Source: Chlamydiota bacterium (GTDB lineage: Bacteria > Chlamydiota > Chlamydiia > Chlamydiales > SM23-39). From it: DNA of 47,726 nucleotides. Of the stretch, positions 22,008-30,696 are shown one piece after another; the first letter of the stretch is position 1; every line of letters begins with the position of its first letter. The stretch is taken from contig DAIDIZ010000031.1 of NCBI GenBank assembly GCA_027451585.1, positions 1 to 47,726 of the forward strand, read 5' to 3'. Position numbers and translations under genes: made by a program. Under the pieces are notes generated by a model. The model had not been told where the DNA came from, did no database searches, and worked only from the letters and a program-made list of their open reading frames with translations.

Positions 22008-23228
22008 ATACCACCAATAGTCCTCTTTTTTGAGCTTGAACGCCTCGAGCTTCCTTTCGAGAATATCGAGTCTTTCTTCTCTTTGCGATCCCCCGATGAG
22101 TTCGCCGATTTTTGGAACGAGCACGTCCATAGCAGCGACCGTTTTCCCATCGGGATTTTGTCTCATGTAGAAGGCTTTAATCGCAGCCGGATAATCGGTT
22201 AGGATCACCGGTTTTTGACAATATTCTTCTGCAAGGTATCTCTCATGCTCTGATTGAAGATCAATTCCCCATTCGACCGGGAAGTCAAAGGACCTGTCCG
22301 CTTTTTTTAAGATCGCAATGGCCTCAGTATAGGGAATATGGGCAAAAGGAGTGTGTGCCACTTTTTTCAGTCGCTCTAAGAGACCTTTCTCAATGAATTG
22401 ATCGAAGAAAGCAAGATCCTCGGCGCAGTGCTCAAGAGCGTAGTTCACGCAGAAACGGAGATAGCTCTCGGCGCATTCCATATTGACCTTTAGATCTGCG
22501 AACGCCATTTCTGGCTCAATCATCCAAAATTCGGCCAAGTGGCGCGACGTGTTCGAATTTTCAGCGCGAAATGTGGGCCCAAATGTGTACACATCGGAAA
22601 GGGCTAAGGCTAAAGTCTCCAATTCGAGCTGACCAGAAACAGTCAAGTAAGCGGGTTTTCCAAAAAATTCTTCGGATGGTTTCGTCGTTGAAAGGCGGAA
22701 CATTTCTCCACCTCCCTCGCAATCGGAACCGGTGATGATCGGAGTGTGGACATAGAAAAATCCCCTTTGCTGGAAAAAGAGGTGAGTCGCAAAGCTCATA
22801 GCGCTTCTCACTCGAAGGACGGCCCCTTGCGTGTTGGTTCGCGGTCTTAGGTGAGCAATTGTGCGGAGAAACTCAAACGAGTGTCGTTTTTTTTGGAGAG
22901 GATAGCGAGCAGGATCGCAAGCCCCATAGAGATGCACTTTTGTCGCATGGAGTTCAAGAGCCTGGTTTTTCCCCGGGCTTTTCTTCAGTATCCCTTCGAC
23001 CGAGACCGCAGCTCCTGTAGTGAGTTGAGTCATGAGTTCGGCATATTGGGGCAGTGTTGCATCGGCAATCACCTGGAGATTCGTGAGAGTCGATCCATCA
23101 TTGATCTCAATGAACGCAAAGGCCTTTTGATCTCGGACTGTGCGGATCCAGCCGGTGACGATCACCTCTTTTTCTTCCAATCGACTCGGCTCTTTAGCGA
23201 GCAAAACTTGTTTAATTTTCGTTCTCAT
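21867..23228 (-). CDS. asnS: Asparaginyl-tRNA synthetase
   Basis: 453 residues from ATG 23228; a TTG two codons earlier is possible. Class IIb synthetase. The N-terminal OB-fold anticodon-binding domain ([24 protein letters not shown]) spans about 20-115. The catalytic core follows with [21 protein letters not shown], motif 2 [21 protein letters not shown] and motif 3 [21 protein letters not shown]. The sequence [11 protein letters not shown] and FPRTPG end favour AsnRS over AspRS. Chlamydiaceae lack this enzyme and make Asn-tRNA through the amidotransferase GatCAB. Its presence means direct charging here. It overlaps the hemA 3' end by 141 bp on the other strand, and lies 9 bp after nfo's end (tandem minus strand). 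Confidence 0.95.
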   Translation of the reverse strand: MRTKIKQVLLAKEPSRLEEKEVIVTGWIRTVRDQKAFAFIEINDGSTLTNLQVIADATLPQYAELMTQLTTGAAVSVEGILKKSPGKNQALELHATKVHLYGACDPARYPLQKKRHSFEFLRTIAHLRPRTNTQGAVLRVRSAMSFATHLFFQQRGFFYVHTPIITGSDCEGGGEMFRLSTTKPSEEFFGKPAYLTVSGQLELETLALALSDVYTFGPTFRAENSNTSRHLAEFWMIEPEMAFADLKVNMECAESYLRFCVNYALEHCAEDLAFFDQFIEKGLLERLKKVAHTPFAHIPYTEAIAILKKADRSFDFPVEWGIDLQSEHERYLAEEYCQKPVILTDYPAAIKAFYMRQNPDGKTVAAMDVLVPKIGELIGGSQREERLDILERKLEAFKLKKEDYWWYLELREYGSVPHAGFGLGLERLVLFITGMENIRDVIPFPRTPGHAEF

Positions 23229-23237
23229 CGGCAAAAA

Positions 23238-24098
23238 TTATCTCTCTTCTCCCCATTTTTTGAGAAGCGCTATTTCCTCCTTCCAGACAGAAGGCCCTTC
23301 GGGCGTCTCCAAATATTTCGGCAAATGCGCCGTGATTTGCGACTCCATCAAAAATTGGAAGGCTTCCAGACCAATGGCTCCCTTCCCAAGCGATGCATGC
23401 CGATCCACACGAGATCCCAGCTCTTTTTGCGAGTCGTTTAAGTGAAAGGCGGCGAGGTACTGCAATCCAATTGCTTTGTCAAAGGCCTTCAAAGTGGATT
23501 CCCATCCAGCTCTCGTTCTGATGTCGTAACCTGCTGAAAATATGTGACATGTATCGATGCACACGCCCACATTAAGACGAGAAGAAACGCGGCTTACGAT
23601 CGACCCGATTTCCTCAAAGCAATGGCCAACGCTCGTCCCTTGCCCCGCCGTCGTTTCGAGGACCAGTTGGGTGGGGCCTTGTGAAACGAGGCTCTCGAGA
23701 TCAAGCAAGCTCTCCACGATCGTGTCGAGACATTGTTCGGCAGTTCCTTTGGTGGCAGCCCCCGGATGGAAGTTGAGATAAGAGATCCCGAGACGATGGC
23801 ATCGCATCAGCTCATCTTGGATCGCTTTACGACTCTTGATCAAGATCGCTTTGTCGGGGGATCCGAGGTTAATGAGGTAGCTGCTGTGGCTCATGATCTT
23901 ATCAATGCCCGTCTTTTCGAGGGCTTTTTCCCAGAGAGCAATCTCCTCTTCAGAGAAGGTTCTCCCATGCCACTGTTTTTGATTGCTCGTGAAGAGTTGA
24001 ATAGAGGAAGCGCCGATCTCTTGTCCTTCGAGGAGGGCATTGTGAACTCCACCTGCTGCGGAAGTATGGGCGCCAATCCAGATTCTGTGTTTTGTCAT
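23238..24098 (-). CDS. nfo: Endonuclease IV (AP endonuclease)
   Basis: 286 residues from ATG 24098; an ATG six codons upstream is also open, but the family begins close to IGAHTS. Zinc-dependent AP endonuclease that cuts 5' to abasic sites in base-excision repair. It has GAHTSAAGGVHNAL, LNFHPGAATKG (metal His), VLETTAGQGTSVG (metal Glu), VCIDTCHIFSAGYDIRT (metal Asp/His), FHLNDSQKELGSRVDRHASLGKG and YLETPEG (metal Glu). All three signature patterns are intact. It is divergent from the permease gene across a 64-bp palindrome and is followed by asnS. Confidence 0.96.
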   Translation of the reverse strand: MTKHRIWIGAHTSAAGGVHNALLEGQEIGASSIQLFTSNQKQWHGRTFSEEEIALWEKALEKTGIDKIMSHSSYLINLGSPDKAILIKSRKAIQDELMRCHRLGISYLNFHPGAATKGTAEQCLDTIVESLLDLESLVSQGPTQLVLETTAGQGTSVGHCFEEIGSIVSRVSSRLNVGVCIDTCHIFSAGYDIRTRAGWESTLKAFDKAIGLQYLAAFHLNDSQKELGSRVDRHASLGKGAIGLEAFQFLMESQITAHLPKYLETPEGPSVWKEEIALLKKWGEER

Positions 24099-24181
24099 AA
24101 AATATTTCGCAAGCATATAATTTTCTCGATTTTTGAGGGAGAAAAAGAAGGTTGTACGATTAGAGGGATTTTGTTTACAAT

Positions 24182-24245
24182 CTCGACTTTGTACATCTTT
24201 TGAACGAACTCTCCGGAGATACCGGCAAAAATGTACAAAGTCGAG
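24182..24245. repeat. Palindromic repeat, family B (64 bp copy)
   Basis: CTCGACTTTGTACAT at the left and ATGTACAAAGTCGAG at the right are exact inverse copies, with TTTTGAACG / CCGGCAAAA inner arms around CTCCGGAG. It sits between divergent nfo and the permease gene, unlike the copy at 16435 that lies between gene ends. So it is not only a terminator. Confidence 0.85.
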
Positions 24246-24273
24246 TACAATACATTCTTTTGGGAGAATTTAA

Positions 24274-25737
24274 GTGAAGCGTGTAGATCTCTTCGTGAAA
24301 AAATCTGTGCATGGGATTGATTCGGAAGCATCCGAAGGCAGTAAGGGTGGGCTTAAACGTCATCTGGGTTCCTTACAACTCACCTCCATTGGCATTGGAG
24401 CGATCATTGGCGCTGGAATTTTTGTGATTACGGGGCAAGCTGCGGCTTACGCTGCAGGCCCTGCTGTTCTTTTCTCTTTTCTGATCGCAGCAATTGTCTG
24501 CGCCTTTGCAGGTTTTTGCTACGCCGAGCTCGCCTCGTTTATTCCGATTGCAGGGGGGTCTTACTCGTATGCTTACGTTGCCTTAGGCGAGTTTGTCGCT
24601 TGGGCCATTGGTTGGTCTTCGCTCATCCAGTATCTCGCATCTGCTTGTGTTGTGGCTGTTGGATGGTCGGGGTATTTCAAGAGCATTTTGGTCGATTTTG
24701 GTCTCAACCTTCCCGCGCTGTTTAGTTCAGCCCCCTTTATCTATTCCCCTGAATTAGGTTGGCACTTAAGCGGATCCTACCTCAACGTTCCTGCAGCCGG
24801 GATCGTACTATTGATTTGCTTGATGATCGCGGCCGGAGTGCGCGCCGCTACTACGCTCAATAACGTGATGGTCGCAGTCAAATTATTAACCATCGTCTTA
24901 TTCATTGCCTTTGGGGCTTTTTACATCAATCCGGCCAACTGGCATCCGTGGATCCCCCAAAACACAGGAGCCTTTGGCGAATTTGGTTGGAGCGGTATTT
25001 TGCGTGCGGCTGGCCTGCTCTTTTTTGCCTATAATGGATTTGATACAGTGGCGACCCTTTCCCAAGAAGCAATCAATCCGCAAAAGAGCATCCCGAGAGG
25101 GATTGTCGGAGCTCTTGGGATCAGTACAGTTGCCTACGTGGCGATGGTACTGGTCTTAACAGGTGTAGTCAGTTACACAACGCTCGGCGTTTCAGATCCC
25201 GTTTCCGTTGTCCTCGACGCCATGGGGCCCCAATTTGTCTGGTTTGGATTTGTAGTGAAGTTCGCTATTTTGGCAGCCTTAACCTCGGTGATTCTCGCCG
25301 TTTTCTTAGCCCAGACAAGGATCTTTTTCATGATGAGTAAAGACGGGCTTCTTCCGAAGAAATTGGCCCGTATTCATCCCAAACTGCGCACACCTGCTTT
25401 CTCAGCAGGCATCATTGCCATCGCAGGGACACTCATCTCCGGATTGTTTCCCGTCGATATGTTAGCGCAGCTCGTCTCTCTTGTTGCCTTGGTCGTATTT
25501 GCGATCATGTGTCTGGCCGTTCTGATCCTTCGCTATACACAGCCGAAGATAGCGCGTCCGTTCAAAGTGCCCTTTGTCCCTTACGTTCCCATCCTCGGGA
25601 TTGCATGCTGCTTAGGACAAACCTTGTTTTTCCCTCTCACCATTTGGGTTCAATTTTTTATTTGGATGCTTTTGGGATTGCTTGTTTATTTCAAATATGG
25701 ATTTAGACATAGTAAATTAAGAAGGGAATCGTTATAA
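24274..25737 (+). CDS. APC-superfamily amino acid permease
   Basis: 487-residue inner-membrane transporter with about 12 membrane helices. The first helix has SIGIGAIIGAGIFVITG, the APC substrate-binding GAIIGAGIF turn. The next conserved loop is FCYAELASFIPIAGGSYSYAYVALGE, typical of the cationic amino acid (CAT/YfnA-like) branch. FFAYNGFDTVATLSQEAINPQKSIPRGI is the helix-6 motif. Start is GTG 24274 with GGGAG seven bases upstream. An intracellular bacterium would use it to take amino acids from the host. The exact substrate is not readable. It is preceded by a family B palindrome and followed by a family A palindrome. Confidence 0.92.
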   Translation: MKRVDLFVKKSVHGIDSEASEGSKGGLKRHLGSLQLTSIGIGAIIGAGIFVITGQAAAYAAGPAVLFSFLIAAIVCAFAGFCYAELASFIPIAGGSYSYAYVALGEFVAWAIGWSSLIQYLASACVVAVGWSGYFKSILVDFGLNLPALFSSAPFIYSPELGWHLSGSYLNVPAAGIVLLICLMIAAGVRAATTLNNVMVAVKLLTIVLFIAFGAFYINPANWHPWIPQNTGAFGEFGWSGILRAAGLLFFAYNGFDTVATLSQEAINPQKSIPRGIVGALGISTVAYVAMVLVLTGVVSYTTLGVSDPVSVVLDAMGPQFVWFGFVVKFAILAALTSVILAVFLAQTRIFFMMSKDGLLPKKLARIHPKLRTPAFSAGIIAIAGTLISGLFPVDMLAQLVSLVALVVFAIMCLAVLILRYTQPKIARPFKVPFVPYVPILGIACCLGQTLFFPLTIWVQFFIWMLLGLLVYFKYGFRHSKLRRESL

Positions 25738-25766
25738 TGGTGGCGATCGCTTAAATTATCACTACA

Positions 25767-25829
25767 GAGGTAATTGCAAAACTCTACTTATACCGGACGA
25801 CATGAAGAATCGGTTTTTGCAACTACCTC
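25767..25829. repeat. Palindromic repeat, family A (63 bp copy)
   Basis: GAGGTAATTGCAAAACTC pairs with GTTTTTGCAACTACCTC. It has the same outer sequence as the copy at 4138-4265 but a shorter centre. It lies between the permease stop and the Ser/Pro-rich gene, ending 16 bp before the latter's ATG. Confidence 0.8.
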
Positions 25830-25845
25830 TACATTAAAGGATTCT

Positions 25846-26556
25846 ATGACAGTTGCTTCATCTTGCAGAGCTCCCGTTTTACCAGGGACCCAGAAAGAGC
25901 CTCCTAGAGGTTCTTCGTCTTTTCGCCCAGTTGGGCCGGTGCTTACAACACATTCACCTGGAGTGCCCCGTTCACCTGAGGAGAGGACTTCCTCAATCTA
26001 TTCCGAAAATTACGAATCAGAGCCACCAACTCCCATGCATTCAGTGGGACAAAGAACACCCCAAGCTCAAACAACAAGAAGATCTTCTTTATCGATCCAT
26101 CTCCCCTCTTCTTACAAAAACCCTTCTCCGCCTCCTTCCTTTGTGCCGAGAGCTTTGCAGGAAGAGATCAAGAGCGTAACTAGTTCTGGTTGTCAGAGTA
26201 GCGTTTCGACTCGATCATCTTCACCAACCGACGTCCCACAAAATTTTCCTAGAACCTGCGATGGAAGGGTCCCTTTTCCCCCCACTTTAAGATCGAAGTG
26301 TTGCTCCTCTTCTCACAAAAAACCTTCTCCGCCTCCTTCCTTTGTGCTGAGAGCTATGCTGAGTGTTAGGCATCCTGAGCATCTGACCCCTTTGGCGCTG
26401 CCTAGAACAGTCAAACAACAAAATGAGGAAGAGTTCAAGCGTGTGAATAGTTCTGGTTGTCAGAGCGATGTTTCGACTCGATCGTCTTCACCGACCGACG
26501 TTCCACAAAATTCTCCTGAACCCCTCGATGGAAGGGACACCTTTCCCTCCCTTTAA
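25846..26556 (+). CDS. Ser/Pro-rich repeat protein, unknown (possible secreted effector)
   Basis: 236 residues from ATG 25846 (AAAGG six bases upstream). The frame is open further up but crosses the palindrome. Composition is dominated by Ser, Pro, Thr and Arg, and it is probably disordered. Two copies of a block are present: KNPSPPPSFVPRA with SSGCQSSVSTRSSSPTDVPQ (residues ~88-145), and KKPSPPPSFVLRA with SSGCQSDVSTRSSSPTDVPQ (~155-235). The second has a ~25-residue insertion. No signal peptide or membrane segment is seen. Such low-complexity, repeat-bearing proteins in chlamydiae are often type III substrates; that is inference only. Its stop overlaps the mutS stop by 4 bp. Confidence 0.6.
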   Translation: MTVASSCRAPVLPGTQKEPPRGSSSFRPVGPVLTTHSPGVPRSPEERTSSIYSENYESEPPTPMHSVGQRTPQAQTTRRSSLSIHLPSSYKNPSPPPSFVPRALQEEIKSVTSSGCQSSVSTRSSSPTDVPQNFPRTCDGRVPFPPTLRSKCCSSSHKKPSPPPSFVLRAMLSVRHPEHLTPLALPRTVKQQNEEEFKRVNSSGCQSDVSTRSSSPTDVPQNSPEPLDGRDTFPSL

Positions 26557-29111
26557 TTCTGAAGAAGACTCTGTTTTTGCCAGGTCATTATTCTTTCTAG
26601 AGCTTGTATGGGGGTGATCTCATCAATGGGGAGTTCTTTGAGTTCATTTACCCAAGCAGGCTCCAGGGGAAAAGCAGCAAACAGAGAAAGCTGCTCTTCC
26701 GTTTTCTTGATTTTGGCTTGCTTCGCTTCGAGTTCTTTGAGCATCTCTTCGGCCCGTTTAATCGCTTTCGGCGGCAACCCTGCCAATTTTGCTACATGAA
26801 TACCATAACTTTTATCGGTTCCGCCTCGGATGATTTTTCGTAAGAAGACAATCCCCGAAGAGATCTCCTGCACTGCAGTTTGATAATTGACCGCATGGGG
26901 AAACTGTTCGCTCAATTTCGTCAATTCCCAGTAATGAGTTGCAAAGAGAGTTTTAGCCTGTTTTTTTGGAGTGGAGAGGAGATATTCGGCAACTGCCCAG
27001 GCAATCGAAATGCCGTCGTAAGTGCTTGTCCCTCTTCCGATTTCATCGAGGAGAATAAGAGAGCGAGAAGTGGCATTTTTTAAGATATTAGCCGTCTCGG
27101 TCATTTCGACCATGAAGGTTGACTGCCCTCGAGCGAGGTCATCGCTCGCTCCGATGCGAGAGAAAGTTTTGTCAACAAGGCCGATGTGGGCCGATTTGGC
27201 TGGGACGTAGGAGCCAATTTGAGCCAGAATGACGATGAGGGCGACCTGGCGGATGTAGGTTGACTTTCCTGCCATGTTAGGCCCTGTGATGAGCATCATC
27301 TGCTCTTTTTCACTCAAATACGTATCGTTAGCGATGAAGGAGGCGGGTCCAACGACATGTTCCACAACCAAGTGTCTGCCCTCTTGAATCTCCAATCGAG
27401 TGGATTCGTCGAGGGTGGGGCGGGTGAGTTTTTTCTCAAAGGCTACTTGAGCAAGCGACAGGAGGCAATCGATGCGGGCAATGGCTTTGGCTAGCTGATA
27501 GATGAGGTAGGTCGCTTGCGCAGTTTCCCTTCGAAGGGCTTCAAACAGTTCACTTTCAATCGCTTTAGCCCTTTCCTCGGCACTGAGAGCCTGGTGCTCA
27601 AATTGTTTGAGTTCTTCTGTGATGAATCTTTCTCCATTGACGAGCGTTTGACGCCGTTGGAAAGAGGCGGGGATTTTCTCGCTTTGCAGACGACTCACTT
27701 CGATGTAGTAGCCAAAGGCCTTGGTGTAGCCCACTTTGAGAGTTTTGATTCCCGTTTGCTCTCGCAACGTCGCTTGGTAAGCAGCGAGATAGCTTGTCGA
27801 TTCTTTGGTAAGTGAGCGAAGACGATCGAGTTCGGGGAGGACTCCGTCTCGGATGATGTCCCCTTCATGCAGCCGAATCGGAGGGGCGTCATTTAAGGAG
27901 GAAAGGAGTTTGGAGAAAAGAGGTTTTAGCTCTTCGCTTTTTTGCAGTTCGCTTAAAGGACAAAAAGAAGAGAGAAGATGGTGGATCTCAGGCAAGCGAG
28001 AGAGAGAAGTAGCGAGAGAGAAAAGATCGCGCGGCGAAGCTAATCTGGCGCCTACCTTCATGATAAGTCTTTCGAGGTCTTTCACCGTTTCGAGCATCTT
28101 CTTCAGTTCTCGGCTCTCTTCTCTGTGGGAAAGAAACAAGCCGATCGCCTCCTGTCTACGAGTAATCTCATCAAGAGAAAGAAGGGGGTGTTTGACGAAG
28201 TGGCGCAGCATCCGTCCACCCATCGGGGTGGCTGTATAATCGAGAAGATCGAGGAGGGTGTTTTTTGAAGAGCCATCCACCATCGACTCGGTCAATTCCA
28301 AATTGCGCAGAGACGCCCGATCGATCCCCATGTAGTGGGCCAAAGACTCGGTTTGGATTGATAGGATATGATCGCAGTTGAAGCTAAGTTCCTCTTTGAG
28401 ATAGAGGAGAAGAGAGCCCGCGGCACACGTGGCGGCAGATTGTCCTCTCAGTCCAAATCGATCCAAGTGAGTGACCTGAAACTGATAATGAAGGACCTCT
28501 TGAGCAAACGAGAGATCCAGGGGTGTCTTTTGATTCACCAGAAAAGAAAAGGAATGGGAGAGCTCCTGGAAAAAAAGAGGGTGATCCTCCTGAAATTTTT
28601 TCCCTACTAAGAACTCAGAAGGTCTTAATCGGAACAACTCATCGATGAGATCCTGTTCCGTATCGAGTTCGAGCGCGTGAAATTCGCCGGTTGAAAGATC
28701 GATGAAACTCAAGCCAAAAGTAGATCCAACCTGTACAACAGAGGCAAAAAAATTGTTCTTTTTATCGGAGAGAAGTTGGGACTGAATAACCGTTCCGGGA
28801 GTGACAATCCGGACGATTTCCCGTTTTACAATCCCCTTGACCTGTTTCGGATCCTCCATTTGCTCCGCAATTGCAATCCGAAATCCCTTGGCGACCAGTT
28901 TATCAATGTACGTTTCAGCGGTGTGGAACGGGACTCCACACATCGGGATCTCTTGCCTGGCCGTTAACGTAAGACCGAGCTCTTTCGAAATCACCTTTGC
29001 GTCGTCGTAGAAGGCCTCGTAAAAATCGCCGAGGCGGAAAAAGAGGAGAGCGTCTTTGGCTTGGGCTTTGCATTCATGCCACTGAGCCATCATGGGGGTA
29101 GGCGTTGTCAT
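26553..29111 (-). CDS. mutS: DNA mismatch repair protein MutS
   Basis: 852 residues from ATG 29111; a longer frame reaches 29147 without support. Mismatch recognition ATPase. The N-terminal mismatch-binding domain begins TPMMAQWHECKAQAKDALLFFRLGDFYEAFYDDA, with the Phe-x-Glu wedge as GDFYEAF. Lever and clamp domains follow. The ATPase has Walker A GPNMAGKSTYIRQ, Walker B SLILLDEIGRGTSTYDG and the switch THYWELT. C-terminal LKELEAKQAKIKKTEEQLSLF is the helix-turn-helix dimer region. Length is typical. It is convergent with the Ser/Pro-rich gene and follows the F-box pseudogene end with a ~45-bp gap. Confidence 0.97.
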   Translation of the reverse strand: MTTPTPMMAQWHECKAQAKDALLFFRLGDFYEAFYDDAKVISKELGLTLTARQEIPMCGVPFHTAETYIDKLVAKGFRIAIAEQMEDPKQVKGIVKREIVRIVTPGTVIQSQLLSDKKNNFFASVVQVGSTFGLSFIDLSTGEFHALELDTEQDLIDELFRLRPSEFLVGKKFQEDHPLFFQELSHSFSFLVNQKTPLDLSFAQEVLHYQFQVTHLDRFGLRGQSAATCAAGSLLLYLKEELSFNCDHILSIQTESLAHYMGIDRASLRNLELTESMVDGSSKNTLLDLLDYTATPMGGRMLRHFVKHPLLSLDEITRRQEAIGLFLSHREESRELKKMLETVKDLERLIMKVGARLASPRDLFSLATSLSRLPEIHHLLSSFCPLSELQKSEELKPLFSKLLSSLNDAPPIRLHEGDIIRDGVLPELDRLRSLTKESTSYLAAYQATLREQTGIKTLKVGYTKAFGYYIEVSRLQSEKIPASFQRRQTLVNGERFITEELKQFEHQALSAEERAKAIESELFEALRRETAQATYLIYQLAKAIARIDCLLSLAQVAFEKKLTRPTLDESTRLEIQEGRHLVVEHVVGPASFIANDTYLSEKEQMMLITGPNMAGKSTYIRQVALIVILAQIGSYVPAKSAHIGLVDKTFSRIGASDDLARGQSTFMVEMTETANILKNATSRSLILLDEIGRGTSTYDGISIAWAVAEYLLSTPKKQAKTLFATHYWELTKLSEQFPHAVNYQTAVQEISSGIVFLRKIIRGGTDKSYGIHVAKLAGLPPKAIKRAEEMLKELEAKQAKIKKTEEQLSLFAAFPLEPAWVNELKELPIDEITPIQALERIMTWQKQSLLQN

Positions 29112-29158
29112 GCTCCAATCGTAACATAGAGATGGAGAGAGGGTCAATATGGAGAGAG

Positions 29159-30483
29159 TTATTCAAATACGTGGCGTCTGTGACTTGCTGCAACATCGAT
29201 TGTCGCAAGAATTCCAGATATAAGCCGGAGCCATGTAGGGGATTCGGGAGCCCAAAAGACAAGTCCAATCAACAAACTGGATAAAATAGACTTCTTTCGA
29301 TTGAGATTTGTTCGGTTAACGAGGGCAGGGAAGACTCTATTTAAGAGAGGAAGTGTAGCGCAATAGACGGCCGTGCATACATTCCATAGAATAAAATCGC
29401 GAGCCAGGGGATAACATAACCGATCGTGTAAAGGATTTCTTTTGGAGTCCAACAAGGATTGTCCTGTCAGCATCTTGATTCCTTGTTGGATTCCAATGAT
29501 AATAGATAGTGTAAACGTAAGGGTCCTCTTGGAGAGGAAAAAATTCGCAACACTTTCTCTTGTGAACAAGTGTCTGATACTTCTTTTCGAAGCATTCCAG
29601 GTAGCGAGCCACGAGATGGCTTCCGGGTGATTGTATTCACGAGCCTTTTCGGATAAAACAAAAAAGAGTTTAGCCATCTCGTCTGCTGGAGAGGAATCGA
29701 GATGGCTGTCGAATTTCTTATCGATGCTCAACCTTATCCGAGGACAGGTAGATGTATGCAATACCTGAAGAGATGCAACGCTTCCGTACTGTACTCCGGT
29801 GCAGGCAAGGGTTTTGAAGGCGCTTTTAGCGAAGTACAGAATCCAGGGAGTGTGAGAGGGAATGCGGGGCTTACAGAAGAGCGCAAGCAAGTGAGGGGGC
29901 TCAATGCAGCCTGTCACAGGATTCGTTCTATCCGGGCAGCCTGTCACAGGATGAATTCCATTGGTTCCTTCACGGATCACATGGGCACAATCCAATCTCA
30001 TTGTTGTATCAAACCTAAAGATGCGGATCTTCTGCTAAGCATTCCCCTAAAGAATCAAAAAAGGTTTCAAAGGAATGCTCGTTGATTTGTTCTTGAGTTG
30101 TAAGCGGAAGCTTACTACGCTTCCTAATTTCATCTATCGCTTGGCTTTCTACATTAACAAGCTCTTCAGCAGCAGCATGAACAGATTCTAAACAGGATGG
30201 CCTCTTCTTTTGTCTTGGTGGTGTTTGCGTTTGCTCCAATAGCGTCCGGTCCATAATCATCAAAATTTGAGAAGGATCGGTCTCTTCGGCTTGATTAATC
30301 GTTTTTTTTAGCAACGAAGATCGGTAGCGTAGATTTATTTTTTTTTGCTTCTTGGATTAGTGTCGAATATCCGTAAGCCGCACTGCTCACAGAAGGACGA
30401 CCATTACTCGGAAGATAAGACATTTCAGCACCTACAGTGCCCTGAGGAAGTGTGTTTAGAGGTCTATTTGTTGTTAATGACAT
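29159..30483 (-). pseudogene. Broken paralogue of the neighbouring F-box protein gene
   Basis: Three frames (30483-30295, 30314-30015, 30001-29159) together align with the intact 396-residue gene at 30697-31887, in order. The first holds a decayed F-box (LNTLPQGTVGAEMSYLPS...). The second holds DRTLLEQTQTPPRQ and LESVHAAAEELV. The third holds YGSVASLQVL, AREYNHPEAISWLATWNASKRS and the C-terminal hydrophobic segments. At least two frameshifts separate them. A 79-bp stretch (29579-29657) is identical to 31096-31174. A 17-bp direct repeat with a 30-bp period (29906-29952) adds a decapeptide duplication (PVTGC...PVTGC). A good ribosome site (GAGAGGA) still precedes the first frame. It is probably inactive, though short products are possible. 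Confidence 0.8.
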
Positions 30484-30514
30484 TAATCCTCTCTTAAATC
30501 AAAGAGAACTCTAG

Positions 30515-30663
30515 TGTTGTTGCATAAATGGCTATGAGTGAAGGGTTTCTTGTCTCAAAAATTTCGGATCTATAAATTTTTTGTCACCACAACAAAAACT
30601 TGAGGTCCGATACGATCCCTAAGAAAGACAAGTACCGCACCCGTAACAGGAAAAGAAGGATAT
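30515..30663 (+). mobile_element. Remnant of an IS5-like insertion sequence (left end)
   Basis: From 30630 one frame reads IPKKDKYRTRNRK, matching the start of IS5-group transposases (typically PKKDKYRxRNW...). The upstream TTGTTGCATAAATGG resembles a terminal inverted repeat of that group. No transposase body follows, so only the left ~150 bp remains. It separates the broken and intact F-box genes. Confidence 0.5.
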
Positions 30664-30696
30664 GTTTCTTTTAGCCTTTTCGTCCACAACTTTCGA

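Noticed and set aside
4138-25829. CRISPR array or toxin-antitoxin system
   Set aside because: No regularly spaced direct repeats and no Cas, toxin or antitoxin-like proteins are seen; repeats are isolated palindromes.
25774-25845. Longer start of the Ser/Pro-rich protein
   Set aside because: These codons come from the family A palindrome; the ATG at 25846 has a ribosome site.
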